The notes beneath the pieces are model-generated. The model saw only the letters and a list, made by a program, of their open reading frames with translations, searched no databases and was not told the DNA's origin. This document shows positions 25,680 to 35,599 of a DNA stretch of 64,000 bases, piece after piece. Source of the DNA: Mycobacteroides chelonae (GTDB taxonomy: Bacteria; Actinomycetota; Actinomycetes; Mycobacteriales; Mycobacteriaceae); the NCBI GenBank assembly GCA_014204435.1, contig JACHLF010000008.1, forward strand, positions 1 to 64,000, written 5' to 3'. Made by a program: the position numbers and the translations under genes. The first letter of the stretch is position 1, and each line of letters begins with the position of its first letter.

Positions 25680-27581
25680 TCAGACGGACAGATCGTCCCC
25701 GCTGACCTGTTCCAGCAGACTGCGCCGGTACGCCTCCAGCGCCACCAGATCGCCGAACAACGCGTGGTACTCGTCGGCGTGCTCCACCGGTGACATCCGC
25801 TGCAGCTTCGACTTGACCTCGGCCACCTGCCGCCCGACCCACACCTCTTGCAGCCGCGCCAGCACCGACCCGATGTACCGGGGCAGCTGCTCGTCACTGT
25901 CGACCTGGATCGCGTCGGCGGTCAGCGCGTTGATCAACGTCACCTGGTTCTGCGAGGACGCGCTCTGACGCACCTTCTCCGTCCATTCCGCACCCACGAT
26001 TCCCGCCGCGGTACCGCCGGCGGCCACGACCGCCGCGTGCACCGCCACGTACCCGGGATGGGTGAAGCTGTCGGCGGGCAGTGAATCGAACACCGGTCCG
26101 GCCAGGGCCGGGAATTGCAGCGCCGCCTTGAGCGCTTCCCGCTGAGGAGACAGCGTGGGATCCTTGGGATCGGGCATGCTGACCTTCGGCACTGAGGGCT
26201 CGGCCCCACGGGGACGACGGTCGGTCGACACCGCACCGCCCTTGGCAGCCTTACCGGCCTCCTCACGCACCCGCGCGAGGACCTGGGCCACGTCGTCCCA
26301 GCCGACCCATCCGGCAAGCTGACGCGCGTACTCGTCGCGCAGCGTGGGGTCCTTGATCTTGGCGACCATCGGCACGCACCGGCGCAGCGCGTCCACGCGC
26401 CCCTCGGCGATCTCCAGGTCCGACTCGGCCAGCGCACTGCGGATCGCGAAAGCGAACAGCGGGATGCGGCGCGCGACCAGATCCCGCAAAGCCCCCTCCC
26501 CCGACTTGAGCCGCAGATCGCACGGATCCATGCCGTCCGGCGCCACCGCGACGAACGACTGCCCCGCCAGGTTCTGTTCTCCCTCAAAGGCTTTCAGCGC
26601 AGCCGCCTGGCCCGCGGCATCACCGTCGAACACGTAGATGAGCTCGCCACGGAAATATGAGTCGTCCATCATCAGGCGGCGCAGCATCGAAAGGTGCTCG
26701 TCGCCGAAGGCCGTACCGCAGGAGGCCACCGCGGTCGTCACACCCGCCAGGTGCATGGCCATCACGTCGGTGTATCCCTCGACGACCACGGCCTGGTGCC
26801 CCTTGGCGATGTCCCGCCGAGCCATATCGAGACCGAACAGCACCGAAGACTTCTTGTACAGCATGGTTTCCGGGGTGTTGACGTACTTGCCGGGCATGGT
26901 GTCGTCGTCGAAGATCTTGCGCGCCCCGAAGCCGATCACCTCGCCGCTGCTGGCGCGGATCGGCCACAGCAGCCGCCGGTGGAATCGGTCGATCGGGCCG
27001 TGGCGCCCCTCCTTCGACAGACCGGCGGCCTCGAGCTCCTTGAACTCGAAACCCTTGCGCATCAAGTGCTTTGTCAAGGTGTCCCACCCCGATGGCGCGT
27101 ATCCGCACCCATATTGCTTGGCAGCCGCGCCGTCGAAGTTGCGCTCGGTCAGGTACTGACGCGCCGGTGCCGCCTCGGGCGAATCGAGTGCGGCGGCGTA
27201 GAACTCCTGCGCCGCGGCGTTGGCGGCCACGAGCCGCGCCCGGGTGCCGCGGTCACGCTGCGCGGCGGTGCCGCCACCCTCGTAGTTGATGGTGTAGTTG
27301 ATGCGATCAGCCAACCGCTCGACAGCCTCCACGAACGTGATGTGTTCGATCTTCTGGATGAAGGTGTAGGCGTCGCCGCCCTCACCGCAGCCGAAGCAGT
27401 GGAAATGCCCGTGATTGGGCCGCACATGAAACGACGGCGACTTCTCGTCGTGGAACGGGCACAGACCCTTCAGAGAGTCGGCACCCGCCCTCTTGAGCTG
27501 GACGTAGTCGCCGACGATGTCTTCGATCCGGGTGCGCTCACGGATCGCCGCGATATCGCGATCAGGGATGCGTCCGGCCAT
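25680..27581 (-). CDS. dnaG: DNA primase DnaG
   Basis: A 633-residue primase that makes RNA primers for replication. The zinc-binding domain has C41-x2-H44 and C62-x2-C65 (CPFH ... CFGC). The RNA polymerase core has RPNHGHFHCFGCG after the zinc site and, in the TOPRIM part, VVEGYTDVMA and YVFDGDAAG with metal-binding acids. The C-terminal ~150 residues are the helicase-interacting domain. Length is normal for mycobacteria. It is transcribed with dgt, 20 bases apart. Confidence 0.97.
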   Translation of the reverse strand: MAGRIPDRDIAAIRERTRIEDIVGDYVQLKRAGADSLKGLCPFHDEKSPSFHVRPNHGHFHCFGCGEGGDAYTFIQKIEHITFVEAVERLADRINYTINYEGGGTAAQRDRGTRARLVAANAAAQEFYAAALDSPEAAPARQYLTERNFDGAAAKQYGCGYAPSGWDTLTKHLMRKGFEFKELEAAGLSKEGRHGPIDRFHRRLLWPIRASSGEVIGFGARKIFDDDTMPGKYVNTPETMLYKKSSVLFGLDMARRDIAKGHQAVVVEGYTDVMAMHLAGVTTAVASCGTAFGDEHLSMLRRLMMDDSYFRGELIYVFDGDAAGQAAALKAFEGEQNLAGQSFVAVAPDGMDPCDLRLKSGEGALRDLVARRIPLFAFAIRSALAESDLEIAEGRVDALRRCVPMVAKIKDPTLRDEYARQLAGWVGWDDVAQVLARVREEAGKAAKGGAVSTDRRPRGAEPSVPKVSMPDPKDPTLSPQREALKAALQFPALAGPVFDSLPADSFTHPGYVAVHAAVVAAGGTAAGIVGAEWTEKVRQSASSQNQVTLINALTADAIQVDSDEQLPRYIGSVLARLQEVWVGRQVAEVKSKLQRMSPVEHADEYHALFGDLVALEAYRRSLLEQVSGDDLSV

Positions 27582-27601
27582 TTGGGTCAGTCTATGCCGC
27601 C

Positions 27602-28894
27602 CTACCCCCAGCTGGCCTGAACACCCAGGCTGTCGCGGTCCACCCGCTCCAGCCGGCTCTCGGTGTAGGACGCGATCTGGTCGATGACCACGCGAGTGCG
27701 GGCCGCGTCGTCGACGGCCTCCTTGTACGCGGGCAGGAACACCGGGTCCAGGGTGGCCGGGGCCCCCTCGGCCAGCCAGCGCGCCACCCGGTGAATGCGT
27801 TCGCGCTGCCGGGCCTGCACCGCAATATGCTTCGGATCGGACATGATGAACTGCAGCGCAAGCATTTTCAGTACCGCCACCTCGGCGGCCACCACCTCAG
27901 GCACGGTCAGCTCGGCCTCGAACCGCACTAGCGGCTCGTCCCCGGCAACCTTTCGGGTGGCCCCGATCGCCGCCGAGGCGAACCGTCCCACCAGTTCACT
28001 GGTCAACCGCTTGAGGTCGGCCGAGGCCCCCAGGGTGCCGTCGTAGGGGCCGATCGCCGCGACCACCGGCAGCCTGGCCAAGCGTGCCGCGGCCTCCTCC
28101 AGCGCGCCCTGCTCCAGCCCGCCGAAGGACTTCACGCCCAGCTCCGCGAGCACCTGGGCCTCCCCCGGCGAGGCCAGCACCCGCAGGTCGATGCGTCCGG
28201 AGATCACCCCGTCCTCGACATCGTGCACCGAGTAGGCGACATCGTCGGACCAGTCCATGATCTGCGCTTCCAGGCACCGGCGCCGGGGCGGAGCGCCGTC
28301 GCGCACCCAATCCAGCGCCGTCGCATCCTCGACATAGGCGCCGAACTTCCCGCCGCCCGGCGGACGCAGCCACGGGTACTTCGTCGCCGCGTCCAGCGCC
28401 GCCCGCGTCAGGTTCAGCCCGGCACTGTTGCCGCCGGCGTCAACCACTTTGGGTTCCAACCGGGTGAGGATGCGTAGGTTCTGGGCATTGCCCTCGAAGC
28501 CGCCGCAGTCTACGGCCACCTCATCGAGCGCGCGCTCCCCGTTGTGTCCGTACGGCGGATGACCGATATCGTGCGCCAGCCCCGCCAGGTCCACCAGATC
28601 GGGGTCGGCGCCCAGGCCGGTGGCAATGCCCCGCCCGATCTGCGCCACCTCCACCGAGTGGGTCAGCCGGGTGCGCGGGGTGTCGCCCTCACGCGGGCCC
28701 ACCACCTGAGTCTTGTCAGCCAGACGCCGGAACGCGGCGCTGTGCAGGACGCGTGCGCGATCGCGTGCGAAGTCGGTCCGGTACTCCGTCAAGGAAGCGG
28801 CCGGGATGTCCATCATCGCCGTCTTGGGGGTTTCGGTGACGACGCGTTCACGGTCGGAATCGGTGTAGGCATCCTTTTTGCGCATCGTAGGCAC
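27602..28894 (-). CDS. dgt: Deoxyguanosinetriphosphate triphosphohydrolase-like protein
   Basis: A 430-residue HD-domain enzyme that hydrolyses dNTPs to nucleoside and triphosphate. [10 protein letters not shown], the metal pair [14 protein letters not shown] and a later ADDVAYS-type stretch ([14 protein letters not shown]) mark the active site. Rv2344c has the same position before dnaG. The GTG at 28894 and ATG at 28885 are both usable starts; the first gives the listed length. It is divergent from the TPM-domain gene. Confidence 0.93.
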   Translation of the reverse strand: MPTMRKKDAYTDSDRERVVTETPKTAMMDIPAASLTEYRTDFARDRARVLHSAAFRRLADKTQVVGPREGDTPRTRLTHSVEVAQIGRGIATGLGADPDLVDLAGLAHDIGHPPYGHNGERALDEVAVDCGGFEGNAQNLRILTRLEPKVVDAGGNSAGLNLTRAALDAATKYPWLRPPGGGKFGAYVEDATALDWVRDGAPPRRRCLEAQIMDWSDDVAYSVHDVEDGVISGRIDLRVLASPGEAQVLAELGVKSFGGLEQGALEEAAARLARLPVVAAIGPYDGTLGASADLKRLTSELVGRFASAAIGATRKVAGDEPLVRFEAELTVPEVVAAEVAVLKMLALQFIMSDPKHIAVQARQRERIHRVARWLAEGAPATLDPVFLPAYKEAVDDAARTRVVIDQIASYTESRLERVDRDSLGVQASWG

Positions 28895-28944
28895 AGTCTG
28901 CCAGGACGGTTCCCCGCGCCTCGCGAGGCATTAGATTGGCGACC

Positions 28945-30978
28945 ATGCGTCTGCTGCGTGCCCTCGGGGGTCTGCTGGGAGTCCTGATCGCGATGCTCAC
29001 GGTGTTTGCCCCGACACTGCTGTTGGCCCCGGCGGCGAGCGCCGACCCGCCCTTCCGGGTTCCGAGCTATGTCACCGATCGCGCCGGGGCGCTCAAGAAC
29101 CCGTCGCGGGTGCGCGCCGCCATCGACCAGCTCTATGAGACGCAGCACGTGCGGCTGTGGGTGGTATTCGTCAAAGACTTCGGGAACACCGGCGCCGACA
29201 CCTGGGCCGAGCAGACCATGAAGGCAAGCAACTTCGGCGACCGCGACGCCCTGCTGGCGGTGGCCACCGAGGACCGCGCCTACTCCTTCCAGCTCCCGTC
29301 GACCATCCAGAACGTCACCGACTCCGAGGTCGACGACCTGCGGTCCAACACCATCGAACCGGCCCTGCGGAGGGAAGATTGGGACGGCGCCGCCATCAAG
29401 ACCGCCAACGGTCTGGAGGACGCGATCGCCTCGACATTCGCCGTGCCGTGGAAGCCCATCCTGGGCGCGCTGGCGTTCGGCGGCATCATCGTCGGGGCCT
29501 TCGCGCTGTATTCATGGTTCCGCAACCGGGCGCGACGGCGTGCCGAGGTCGAGGCCGCCAAGGGCATCGACCCGTCCGACGCCCGGGCGCTGGCCGCCCA
29601 ATCGGTCGATGCCCTCGACGGGCTGTCGAAATCGATTGTGGTGAATGTCGACAACGCGGTGCGCACCAGTGAGGCCGAGCTCGCGCTGGCGGTCGAGGAG
29701 TTCGGCACCGAGCAGACGACGCCATTCCGCCAGGCCGTGGAGTCGGCGAAAGCGACGTTGGCGCAGTCCTTCTCCGTGCGCAAGCAGCTCGACGACGCCA
29801 TCCCCGAGACGCCGACGGAACATCGGCGTCTGCTGATCGAGGTGATCACCTCCGCCACGCGCGCCGACCGCACCCTCGACGAGCAGTCCACGGCCTTCGA
29901 CGGTCTGCGCAACCTGGTGATCAACGCACCCGACCGGCTCAACGCGCTCACCCAGCAGGTGGTGGCGATCACCGCACGGGTGCCCGAATCCGAAAGGATC
30001 CTGGCCCAGCTGCGCACCGAATTCGACGGCGCGGCACTGGCCCCGATCGCCGACAACATCACCGAGGCCAACGAGCGCGTCCGCTTCGCGGATTCGCGGA
30101 TCACGCATGGTCGGGAACTGGCGGCCCGTCCGATGGAGGGCCAGCAGATGAGCCTCGTGGACGCGGTGCGCGGGGCCGAGTCTGCGCTGAACCAGGCCAC
30201 CGCACTGCTCGACGCGGTGGACAACGCCGCCAACAACATTCGGCACGCCACCGACGCCCTGCCATCGGCGATCGCCGACACCAAGTCGGGCATCGCCCAC
30301 GCCGAGGAACTGCAAAAGCAGGCCGGCGTCCCGTATGCCAAGGAGCTGGCGCAGGCACATGATGCCGCCGTGTCGGCGGTCGCCGACGCCGAGCGCGTGG
30401 GAGCCACCGATCCCCTGACGGCGTTCGGCCATCTCTCGAAGGCCGACGCCGAGCTGGACAAGCTGCTGACGGCCGTGCAGCAGGAGCAGGCCGCCGCCGA
30501 ACGCCGGGCCCGCGCGCTGGCACAAGCCATCGGCAACGCCCGCCAGAAGGTGACTTCGGTGAGCCAGTACATCGGCTTGCATCGCGGTGCCATCGGCGCG
30601 GGAGCCCGGGGAGACATCGCCGAGGCCGAGCGCAGCATCGCCGCCGCCGAGGCCAGCCGCGAATCGAATCCGTCGAATGCCATCTTATGGGCCAACCGCG
30701 CCGCCGAGCTGGCCGCGCGCGCCGAAAGCGGTGCGATGCAAGAAATCCGCGCAGCGCAGGCCTACTACAGCAACGGGTACGGCAACTACGGCGGATACAG
30801 CGTCGCCGGTGACGTGGCCGGCAATGTGGCGGGCGCGGTGATCGGCGGCATCCTGCGCGGCATGCTCAGCGGCGGATCGAGCCACCACAGCTCCTGGTCC
30901 GGGTCCGGGTCGTCCTCCTACGGCGGCTCATCTCGGTCCTCGGGAATCAGCTATCGCGGCGGAAGCGGCCGCTTCTAA
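28945..30978 (+). CDS. Exported TPM-domain protein with coiled-coil body and Gly/Ser-rich tail
   Basis: A 677-residue protein (Rv2345 equivalent). The signal peptide ends near APAASADP, a TPM domain (about 40-155, phosphatase-like fold) follows, then a membrane helix (about 172-192), a long Ala/Glu-rich helical region (200-600) and a C-terminal tail rich in Gly, Ser and Tyr. Orientation suggests an extracytoplasmic TPM head and a cytoplasmic coiled coil. Role unknown, perhaps envelope quality control as for other TPM proteins. The ATG at 28945 fits the signal peptide better than the TTG at 28936. Confidence 0.88.
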   Translation: MRLLRALGGLLGVLIAMLTVFAPTLLLAPAASADPPFRVPSYVTDRAGALKNPSRVRAAIDQLYETQHVRLWVVFVKDFGNTGADTWAEQTMKASNFGDRDALLAVATEDRAYSFQLPSTIQNVTDSEVDDLRSNTIEPALRREDWDGAAIKTANGLEDAIASTFAVPWKPILGALAFGGIIVGAFALYSWFRNRARRRAEVEAAKGIDPSDARALAAQSVDALDGLSKSIVVNVDNAVRTSEAELALAVEEFGTEQTTPFRQAVESAKATLAQSFSVRKQLDDAIPETPTEHRRLLIEVITSATRADRTLDEQSTAFDGLRNLVINAPDRLNALTQQVVAITARVPESERILAQLRTEFDGAALAPIADNITEANERVRFADSRITHGRELAARPMEGQQMSLVDAVRGAESALNQATALLDAVDNAANNIRHATDALPSAIADTKSGIAHAEELQKQAGVPYAKELAQAHDAAVSAVADAERVGATDPLTAFGHLSKADAELDKLLTAVQQEQAAAERRARALAQAIGNARQKVTSVSQYIGLHRGAIGAGARGDIAEAERSIAAAEASRESNPSNAILWANRAAELAARAESGAMQEIRAAQAYYSNGYGNYGGYSVAGDVAGNVAGAVIGGILRGMLSGGSSHHSSWSGSGSSSYGGSSRSSGISYRGGSGRF

Positions 30979-30993
30979 CGGCATCGCCGTGTA

Positions 30994-31033
30994 CGCGCGG
31001 CTTTAGGCGTGTCCACGTGCGCACCGCCGCGCG
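30994..31033. terminator. GC-rich hairpin between convergent genes
   Basis: CGCGCGGC (30994-31001) pairs perfectly with GCCGCGCG (31026-31033) across a 24-base loop. It lies between the ends of the TPM-domain gene and the aminotransferase and could end both transcripts. Confidence 0.5.
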
Positions 31034-31044
31034 CGACAAAGAAG

Positions 31045-32439
31045 CTAGACCGCGTAGCCGTCGGCGACGTTGAGTGCCCCGTCGATGATCGCGAGCCCCC
31101 GCCGCAGATCCTCTTCGCCGATGATCAGCGGAGGCGCCACGTGTGTGCGGTTGAAATGCGTGAACGGCCACAGACCGTCCTTCTTGCACGCCGCCGCGAA
31201 GGCGTTCATCGGTGCGGCCGCTTCGCCACTGGCATTGAACGGCACCAACGGCTCACGAGTCTGCTTGTCGCGCACCAGTTCCACCGCCCAGAACAGACCA
31301 CGGCCGCGGATCTCGCCGACGCTCGGATGGGTCTGCACCCAGCGCTCCAGTTCCGGACGCACCACGCGCTCACCGAGATCGCGCACCCGCTCCAAGATCT
31401 TGTCGTCCTCGAACACCTTGATGCTCTCCACACCGACCGCGCAGGCCAGGGGGTGACCGGAGTACGTCAGACCACCCGGGTACGGACGGTGATCGAAGCT
31501 GGCGGCGATCGCATCGGAGATCACCACGCCGCCCAGCGGGACATAACCGGAGTTGATGCCCTTGGCGAAGGTGATGAGGTCCGGGGTGACGTCAAAGGCG
31601 TTGATGGCAAACCATTCTCCCAAACGCCCGAAGCCGACCATCACCTCGTCGGCGATGAACACCAGGCCGTAGCGATCGCAGATTGCGCGGACCCCGGCCA
31701 GGTAGCCCGGCGGCGGCACCAGCACACCGTTGGTGCCGACCACCGACTCCAGGATGATGGCGGCGATGGTGGGCGGACCCTCCAGGTTGATGAGCTGTTC
31801 CAGATGCTCCAGCGCCCTGTGGGTTTCCTGCTCGGGCGAGGTGGAGTGGAACACCGAACGGTAGGCGTACGGGCCGAAGAAGTGCACCACCGAGTTGTCG
31901 CCCGGGTCGTTGGCCCAGCGGCGCGGCTCACCCGTCAACGACATCGAGGTGGTGGTACCACCGTGGTAGCTGCGGTACGCGGCAAGCACCTTGCGGCGGC
32001 CGGTGTGGTGACGCGCCATGCGCACGGCATGCTCCACGGCCTCGGTGCCGCCGTTGGTGAAGAAGACCTTGTTCAAGGTTCCCGGGGCACGCTCGGCCAC
32101 CAAACGGGCGAGCTCACCGCGCACATCGTTGGCGAAGGCCGGGGCAATGGTGGCCAGCCGACCGGCTTGGCGCCCGATGGCCTCCACCAGACGCGGATGC
32201 TGATGCCCCAGATTGAGGTTCACCAGCTGCGAGGCGAAATCCAGGTACTGCTTGCCGGTGTAATCCCAGAAGGTCGCGCCCGAACCGCCGGCGACCGGCA
32301 GCGGGTCGATCATGGCCTGCGCGGACCACGAGTGGAACACGTGTCCACGGTCGTCGGCGCGAACCTGCGCCTCAGCTGCCGGCGCCTCGATCGGCGCGCT
32401 GGCGGGATCAATTCCGATGTGATTCTGGACGTCAGTCAT
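31045..32439 (-). CDS. Class III PLP-dependent aminotransferase
   Basis: A 464-residue fold-type I aminotransferase. FFTNGGTEAVEHAVR binds the PLP phosphate, YRSYHGG stacks on the ring, FIADEVMVGFGR carries the Asp that pairs with the pyridine nitrogen, and K293 (FAKGINSG) forms the Schiff base. The sequence resembles taurine/beta-alanine/omega-amino acid:pyruvate aminotransferases; the amino donor cannot be fixed here. GAGGAG precedes the ATG at 32439. It is probably monocistronic. Confidence 0.9.
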   Translation of the reverse strand: MTDVQNHIGIDPASAPIEAPAAEAQVRADDRGHVFHSWSAQAMIDPLPVAGGSGATFWDYTGKQYLDFASQLVNLNLGHQHPRLVEAIGRQAGRLATIAPAFANDVRGELARLVAERAPGTLNKVFFTNGGTEAVEHAVRMARHHTGRRKVLAAYRSYHGGTTTSMSLTGEPRRWANDPGDNSVVHFFGPYAYRSVFHSTSPEQETHRALEHLEQLINLEGPPTIAAIILESVVGTNGVLVPPPGYLAGVRAICDRYGLVFIADEVMVGFGRLGEWFAINAFDVTPDLITFAKGINSGYVPLGGVVISDAIAASFDHRPYPGGLTYSGHPLACAVGVESIKVFEDDKILERVRDLGERVVRPELERWVQTHPSVGEIRGRGLFWAVELVRDKQTREPLVPFNASGEAAAPMNAFAAACKKDGLWPFTHFNRTHVAPPLIIGEEDLRRGLAIIDGALNVADGYAV

Positions 32440-32552
32440 TTCTGCTCCTCGGCTAGATCAACGCCAATCACGCTGTGTCCCCTCCCGTGCGGGCGCTCCG
32501 CTGTCGCCACACCTAGGTCGGATGCGGCGCTTATAACAACGTACGTTCCCAT
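32436..32552 (-). pseudogene. Remnant of a short-chain dehydrogenase N-terminus
   Basis: From an ATG at 32552 the minus strand encodes about 38 residues beginning MGTYVVISAASDLGVATAER and ending VIGVDLAEEQ, the first beta-alpha-beta of a Rossmann-fold SDR (usual form GxxxGxG, here broken to SAASDLG). It stops where the aminotransferase begins. The rest of the gene is missing. The glycine motif is damaged, so I call it a decayed fragment; its final codons supply the aminotransferase ribosome site. Confidence 0.5.
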
Positions 32553-32805
32553 CGCCTTCCGTATCTCCTCTCCGAAGAGTTGCCCGCCAGCCCAACGGAC
32601 GTCGTCAGGGGGTTCCATCCCGTTCAGCGCGGCCTTGTGACCCAGGTCCATCGTGCCCTAACGACCGCGGACCACGCCGGGGAGGCGGTTACCTGGCGAA
32701 CATGGTCCGGGGTGTTCACGCCGAACATGGGCTGCTACGGGTCGCCCGGTGCGGCTTCTGCTACTTTTCGGGACCAAACCGATACCACCGAAGGATTGAA
32801 GTCCG
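32553..32805. other. Intergenic remainder upstream of the DUF418 gene
   Basis: With the SDR remnant this makes a 366-base gap between coding genes. No further gene is supported. It must hold promoters for the divergent aminotransferase and DUF418 genes. GAAGGA shortly before 32806 is the likely ribosome site for the latter. Confidence 0.4.
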
Positions 32806-34011
32806 TTGAGTCAAGCACCTTCGATGGCACCTTCACCTCGAGAACCCGGCCGCCGTCTCGCGGCGCTCGATGTGTTGCGCGGGATCGCGATCCTGGGCAC
32901 GCTGGGGTCCAATATCTGGATCTTCACCGGAGTTGACCGAGGCCAGGAGCCCGCGAGTCATGTCGCCATCGCCGAGTTCGCGGGCTGGTTTCCCAATGGG
33001 AAGTTCTTAGGCTTGTTGACCATCATGTTTGGTATCGGTCTGACGATTCAGCACCGCTCGGCGAGTCGAATGGGTAAGCGTTGGCCCGGCAAGTATCCAA
33101 TCCGCTGTCTGTTGTTGTTCTTGGACGGAATACTCAACTACATCCTGGTGGTGCAATTCGATGTACTGCGCGCCTACGCCGTGGTGGCTTTTGTCGTCGC
33201 CTTCCTCATGCTCTTCGCCGACCGGTTTCAGATCTGGTTCGCCGCACTGTTTATGGCAGTGCACGTCGGCTACATGGCGATGATGAGTTTGCAGCCGTGG
33301 ACCTCTGACTCTGATGCGGTGAGCCGGCGAACTCTGCCGACGACAGCGGAGGTCGCAAGCATCGTCGACCAAACCGACCCATCGCAGACCAGCTGGTGGG
33401 AGTCGGTACTGATCAACCTCGAATACTTCCCCGAAGCCTTGAAGGTGAATACCGAGTTCACCACAGTCGTGTTCATGGCGGGTGCACTGTTTCTGACCGG
33501 CGGACTGCTCTACCGGCACGGGCTGTTCGAGGCACATCGGCGCCGGCTGCGTTATGCGCTGATGGCTGTCGGTTTCGGACTCGCACTGCCCATGGACTAC
33601 GCGGTGTCGTCGCTCGGGACGGGCCGGTATGACCATTGGGGCCGCTACTTTTTCGCCTGGGGCGTGTCATTCGGCCTGCTGGCATTGGTCGCCGAATACG
33701 CGCAGCGCCGCGAATTCGGCTGGATGGGACGCACGATCTCTGTCGTGGGCCGGATGGCGTTGAGCTGCTACCTGCTGCAGAACATTCTGGGGGTAGTCGG
33801 CTCCCGCATCGTGTTCAATCAGCCTTGGTACACGCAGATGAGCTACTTCGTAGCTACCACCGTGGCGATGGCCTCGATCTCGACGATCCTGATCGTGTTC
33901 TCCTGGCTATGGCTGCACCGCTTCGAGCGCGGACCGGCCGAGCTGCTGTGGCATCGCATGTACGTCTTCCTATCAAGGGAGAACACCTCGACACCAGGCA
34001 CGTCGATCTAG
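32806..34011 (+). CDS. DUF418-family (YeiB-like) membrane protein
   Basis: A 401-residue polytopic protein with RGIAILGTLGSN at the first helix and some ten further hydrophobic segments, the DUF418/YeiB pattern related to membrane acyltransferases. The C-terminal DUF418 part has GRMALSCYLLQN, a family hallmark. It probably modifies an envelope molecule; the substrate is unknown. The TTG at 32806 after GAAGGA is the likely start, with ATG 32824 as alternative. Confidence 0.85.
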   Translation: MSQAPSMAPSPREPGRRLAALDVLRGIAILGTLGSNIWIFTGVDRGQEPASHVAIAEFAGWFPNGKFLGLLTIMFGIGLTIQHRSASRMGKRWPGKYPIRCLLLFLDGILNYILVVQFDVLRAYAVVAFVVAFLMLFADRFQIWFAALFMAVHVGYMAMMSLQPWTSDSDAVSRRTLPTTAEVASIVDQTDPSQTSWWESVLINLEYFPEALKVNTEFTTVVFMAGALFLTGGLLYRHGLFEAHRRRLRYALMAVGFGLALPMDYAVSSLGTGRYDHWGRYFFAWGVSFGLLALVAEYAQRREFGWMGRTISVVGRMALSCYLLQNILGVVGSRIVFNQPWYTQMSYFVATTVAMASISTILIVFSWLWLHRFERGPAELLWHRMYVFLSRENTSTPGTSI

Positions 34012-34072
34012 GCAGTGAGGTAATGACGACCGGCCGCACCATCACGCAGGTTCTCGAGCGGGAGCGAGCGCG

Positions 34073-35530
34073 CTAGCAGCCCTTGAGAGATGTGGCGAGA
34101 TGATCGGCCACGCCGCCGATCGGAATACGCTGCTGGGTCATCTCGTCGCGGTCGCGAACGGTGACGGAGTCGTCTTCGAGCGAGTCGAAATCGACGGTGA
34201 CGCAGAACGGGGTGCCGATCTCGTCCTGTCGACGATACCTGCGCCCGATGGCGCCGGCGTCATCGAAGTCGACATTCCAGCTCTGGCGCAGTTCGGCGGC
34301 CAGCGCCTTGGCCCGCGGGCTCAGGTCGGCGTTGCGCGAGAGCGGCAGCACCGCGACCTTGACCGGCGCCAGGCGCGGATCCAGGCGCAGCACGGTGCGC
34401 TTGTCCACCCCGCCCTTGGCGTTCGGGGCCTCGTCCTCGTGATACGAGTCGACCAGGAAGGCCATGAACGAGCGGGTCAGGCCGGCCGCGGGCTCGATCA
34501 CGTACGGGGTGTAGCGGCGATCCTCGGCCTGGTCGTAGTACGACAGGTCTTCACCGGAATGCTTGGCGTGCGTGGACAAGTCGAAGTCGGTGCGGTTCGC
34601 GATGCCCTCCAGCTCGCCCCACGGGTTGCCGCTGAAACCGAACTTGTACTCGATGTCGACGGTGCCGTCGGAGTAGTGCGACAGCTTCTCCTTGGGGTGG
34701 TCGTACAACCGCAGGTTCTCCGGGTCGATACCCAGATCCACGTACCATTGCAGACGGGTGTCGATCCAGTACTTGTGCCACTCGGGAGCGGTCGACGGCT
34801 CGACGAAGAACTCCATTTCCATCTGCTCGAACTCGCGCGTGCGGAAGATGAAGTTGCCGGGTGTGATCTCGTTGCGGAAGCTCTTGCCGATCTGGCCGAT
34901 ACCGAACGGTGGCTTCTGGCGCGAGGTGGTGACGACGTTCTTGAAGTTGATGAAGATGCCTTGGGCCGTCTCGGGACGCAGGTAGTGCAGACCCTCTTCG
35001 GTCTCGATGGGACCCAGATAGGTCTTGAGCATCATGTTGAAGTCGCGCGGCTCGGTCCACTGCCCCTTAGTGCCGCAGTCGGGACAGACGATGTCGGTCA
35101 TCGGCACCGACTCGGGATCGACAGGTTGTGTGTCCTTGACCGCCTTTTTCTCCGCGTAGGCCTCCTGCAGGTGATCCTGACGGTGCCGCTTGTGACAGTT
35201 CAGGCACTCGACCAGCGGATCGTTGAAGACCTCGACGTGACCGGAGGCCACCCAGACCTGACGGGGCAAGATCACCGAGGAGTCCAGGCCGACGACATCG
35301 TCGCGGCTGGTGACAACCGAGCGCCACCACTGCTTTTTGATGTTTTCCTTGAGCTCGACACCGAGCGGGCCGTAATCCCACGCCGACTTGGTACCGCCGT
35401 ATATCTCGCCGCAGGGGTACACGAGTCCCCGGCGCTTGGCGAGGTTGACCACGGCGTCAATATTGTTTCCCGGCTTCTTACCGGCGGCGTTCGGCTTGGC
35501 GGCCACGATCTGCTCAGGCTCCTCTTGCAA
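34073..35530 (-). CDS. glyS: Glycyl-tRNA synthetase
   Basis: A 485-residue class II synthetase of the eukaryal/archaeal-like dimeric type used by actinobacteria. Landmarks are [13 protein letters not shown], paired zinc-like cysteines (CLNC, CPDC), motif 2 with FRNEI and [14 protein letters not shown], motif 3 with [10 protein letters not shown], and a C-terminal anticodon-binding domain ([11 protein letters not shown] onward). The frame begins at TTG 35530; a GTG at 35506 is an alternative. In M. tuberculosis glyS is adjacent to smtB-zur; here some 23 kb intervene. Confidence 0.96.
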   Translation of the reverse strand: MQEEPEQIVAAKPNAAGKKPGNNIDAVVNLAKRRGLVYPCGEIYGGTKSAWDYGPLGVELKENIKKQWWRSVVTSRDDVVGLDSSVILPRQVWVASGHVEVFNDPLVECLNCHKRHRQDHLQEAYAEKKAVKDTQPVDPESVPMTDIVCPDCGTKGQWTEPRDFNMMLKTYLGPIETEEGLHYLRPETAQGIFINFKNVVTTSRQKPPFGIGQIGKSFRNEITPGNFIFRTREFEQMEMEFFVEPSTAPEWHKYWIDTRLQWYVDLGIDPENLRLYDHPKEKLSHYSDGTVDIEYKFGFSGNPWGELEGIANRTDFDLSTHAKHSGEDLSYYDQAEDRRYTPYVIEPAAGLTRSFMAFLVDSYHEDEAPNAKGGVDKRTVLRLDPRLAPVKVAVLPLSRNADLSPRAKALAAELRQSWNVDFDDAGAIGRRYRRQDEIGTPFCVTVDFDSLEDDSVTVRDRDEMTQQRIPIGGVADHLATSLKGC

Positions 35531-35599
35531 GACGGCAGTAATTGACCTGAACAGCCTAAGGGCCGGACCCAGCGCCTTGTACCTCGGTGGCCGCAGCAG

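Noticed and set aside
32538..32547. AACGTACGTT palindrome as a TetR-type operator
   Set aside because: It falls within the codons of the SDR remnant (Thr-Tyr-Val) and is only 10 bases, so chance is likely.
31009..32640. A 543-codon plus-strand frame opposite the class III aminotransferase
   Set aside because: No domain or start signal; His/Arg/Gly-rich composition typical of antisense frames.
34100..35545. A 481-codon plus-strand frame opposite glyS
   Set aside because: It is fully antisense to glyS, whose motifs are intact; composition is that of a mirror frame in GC-rich DNA.
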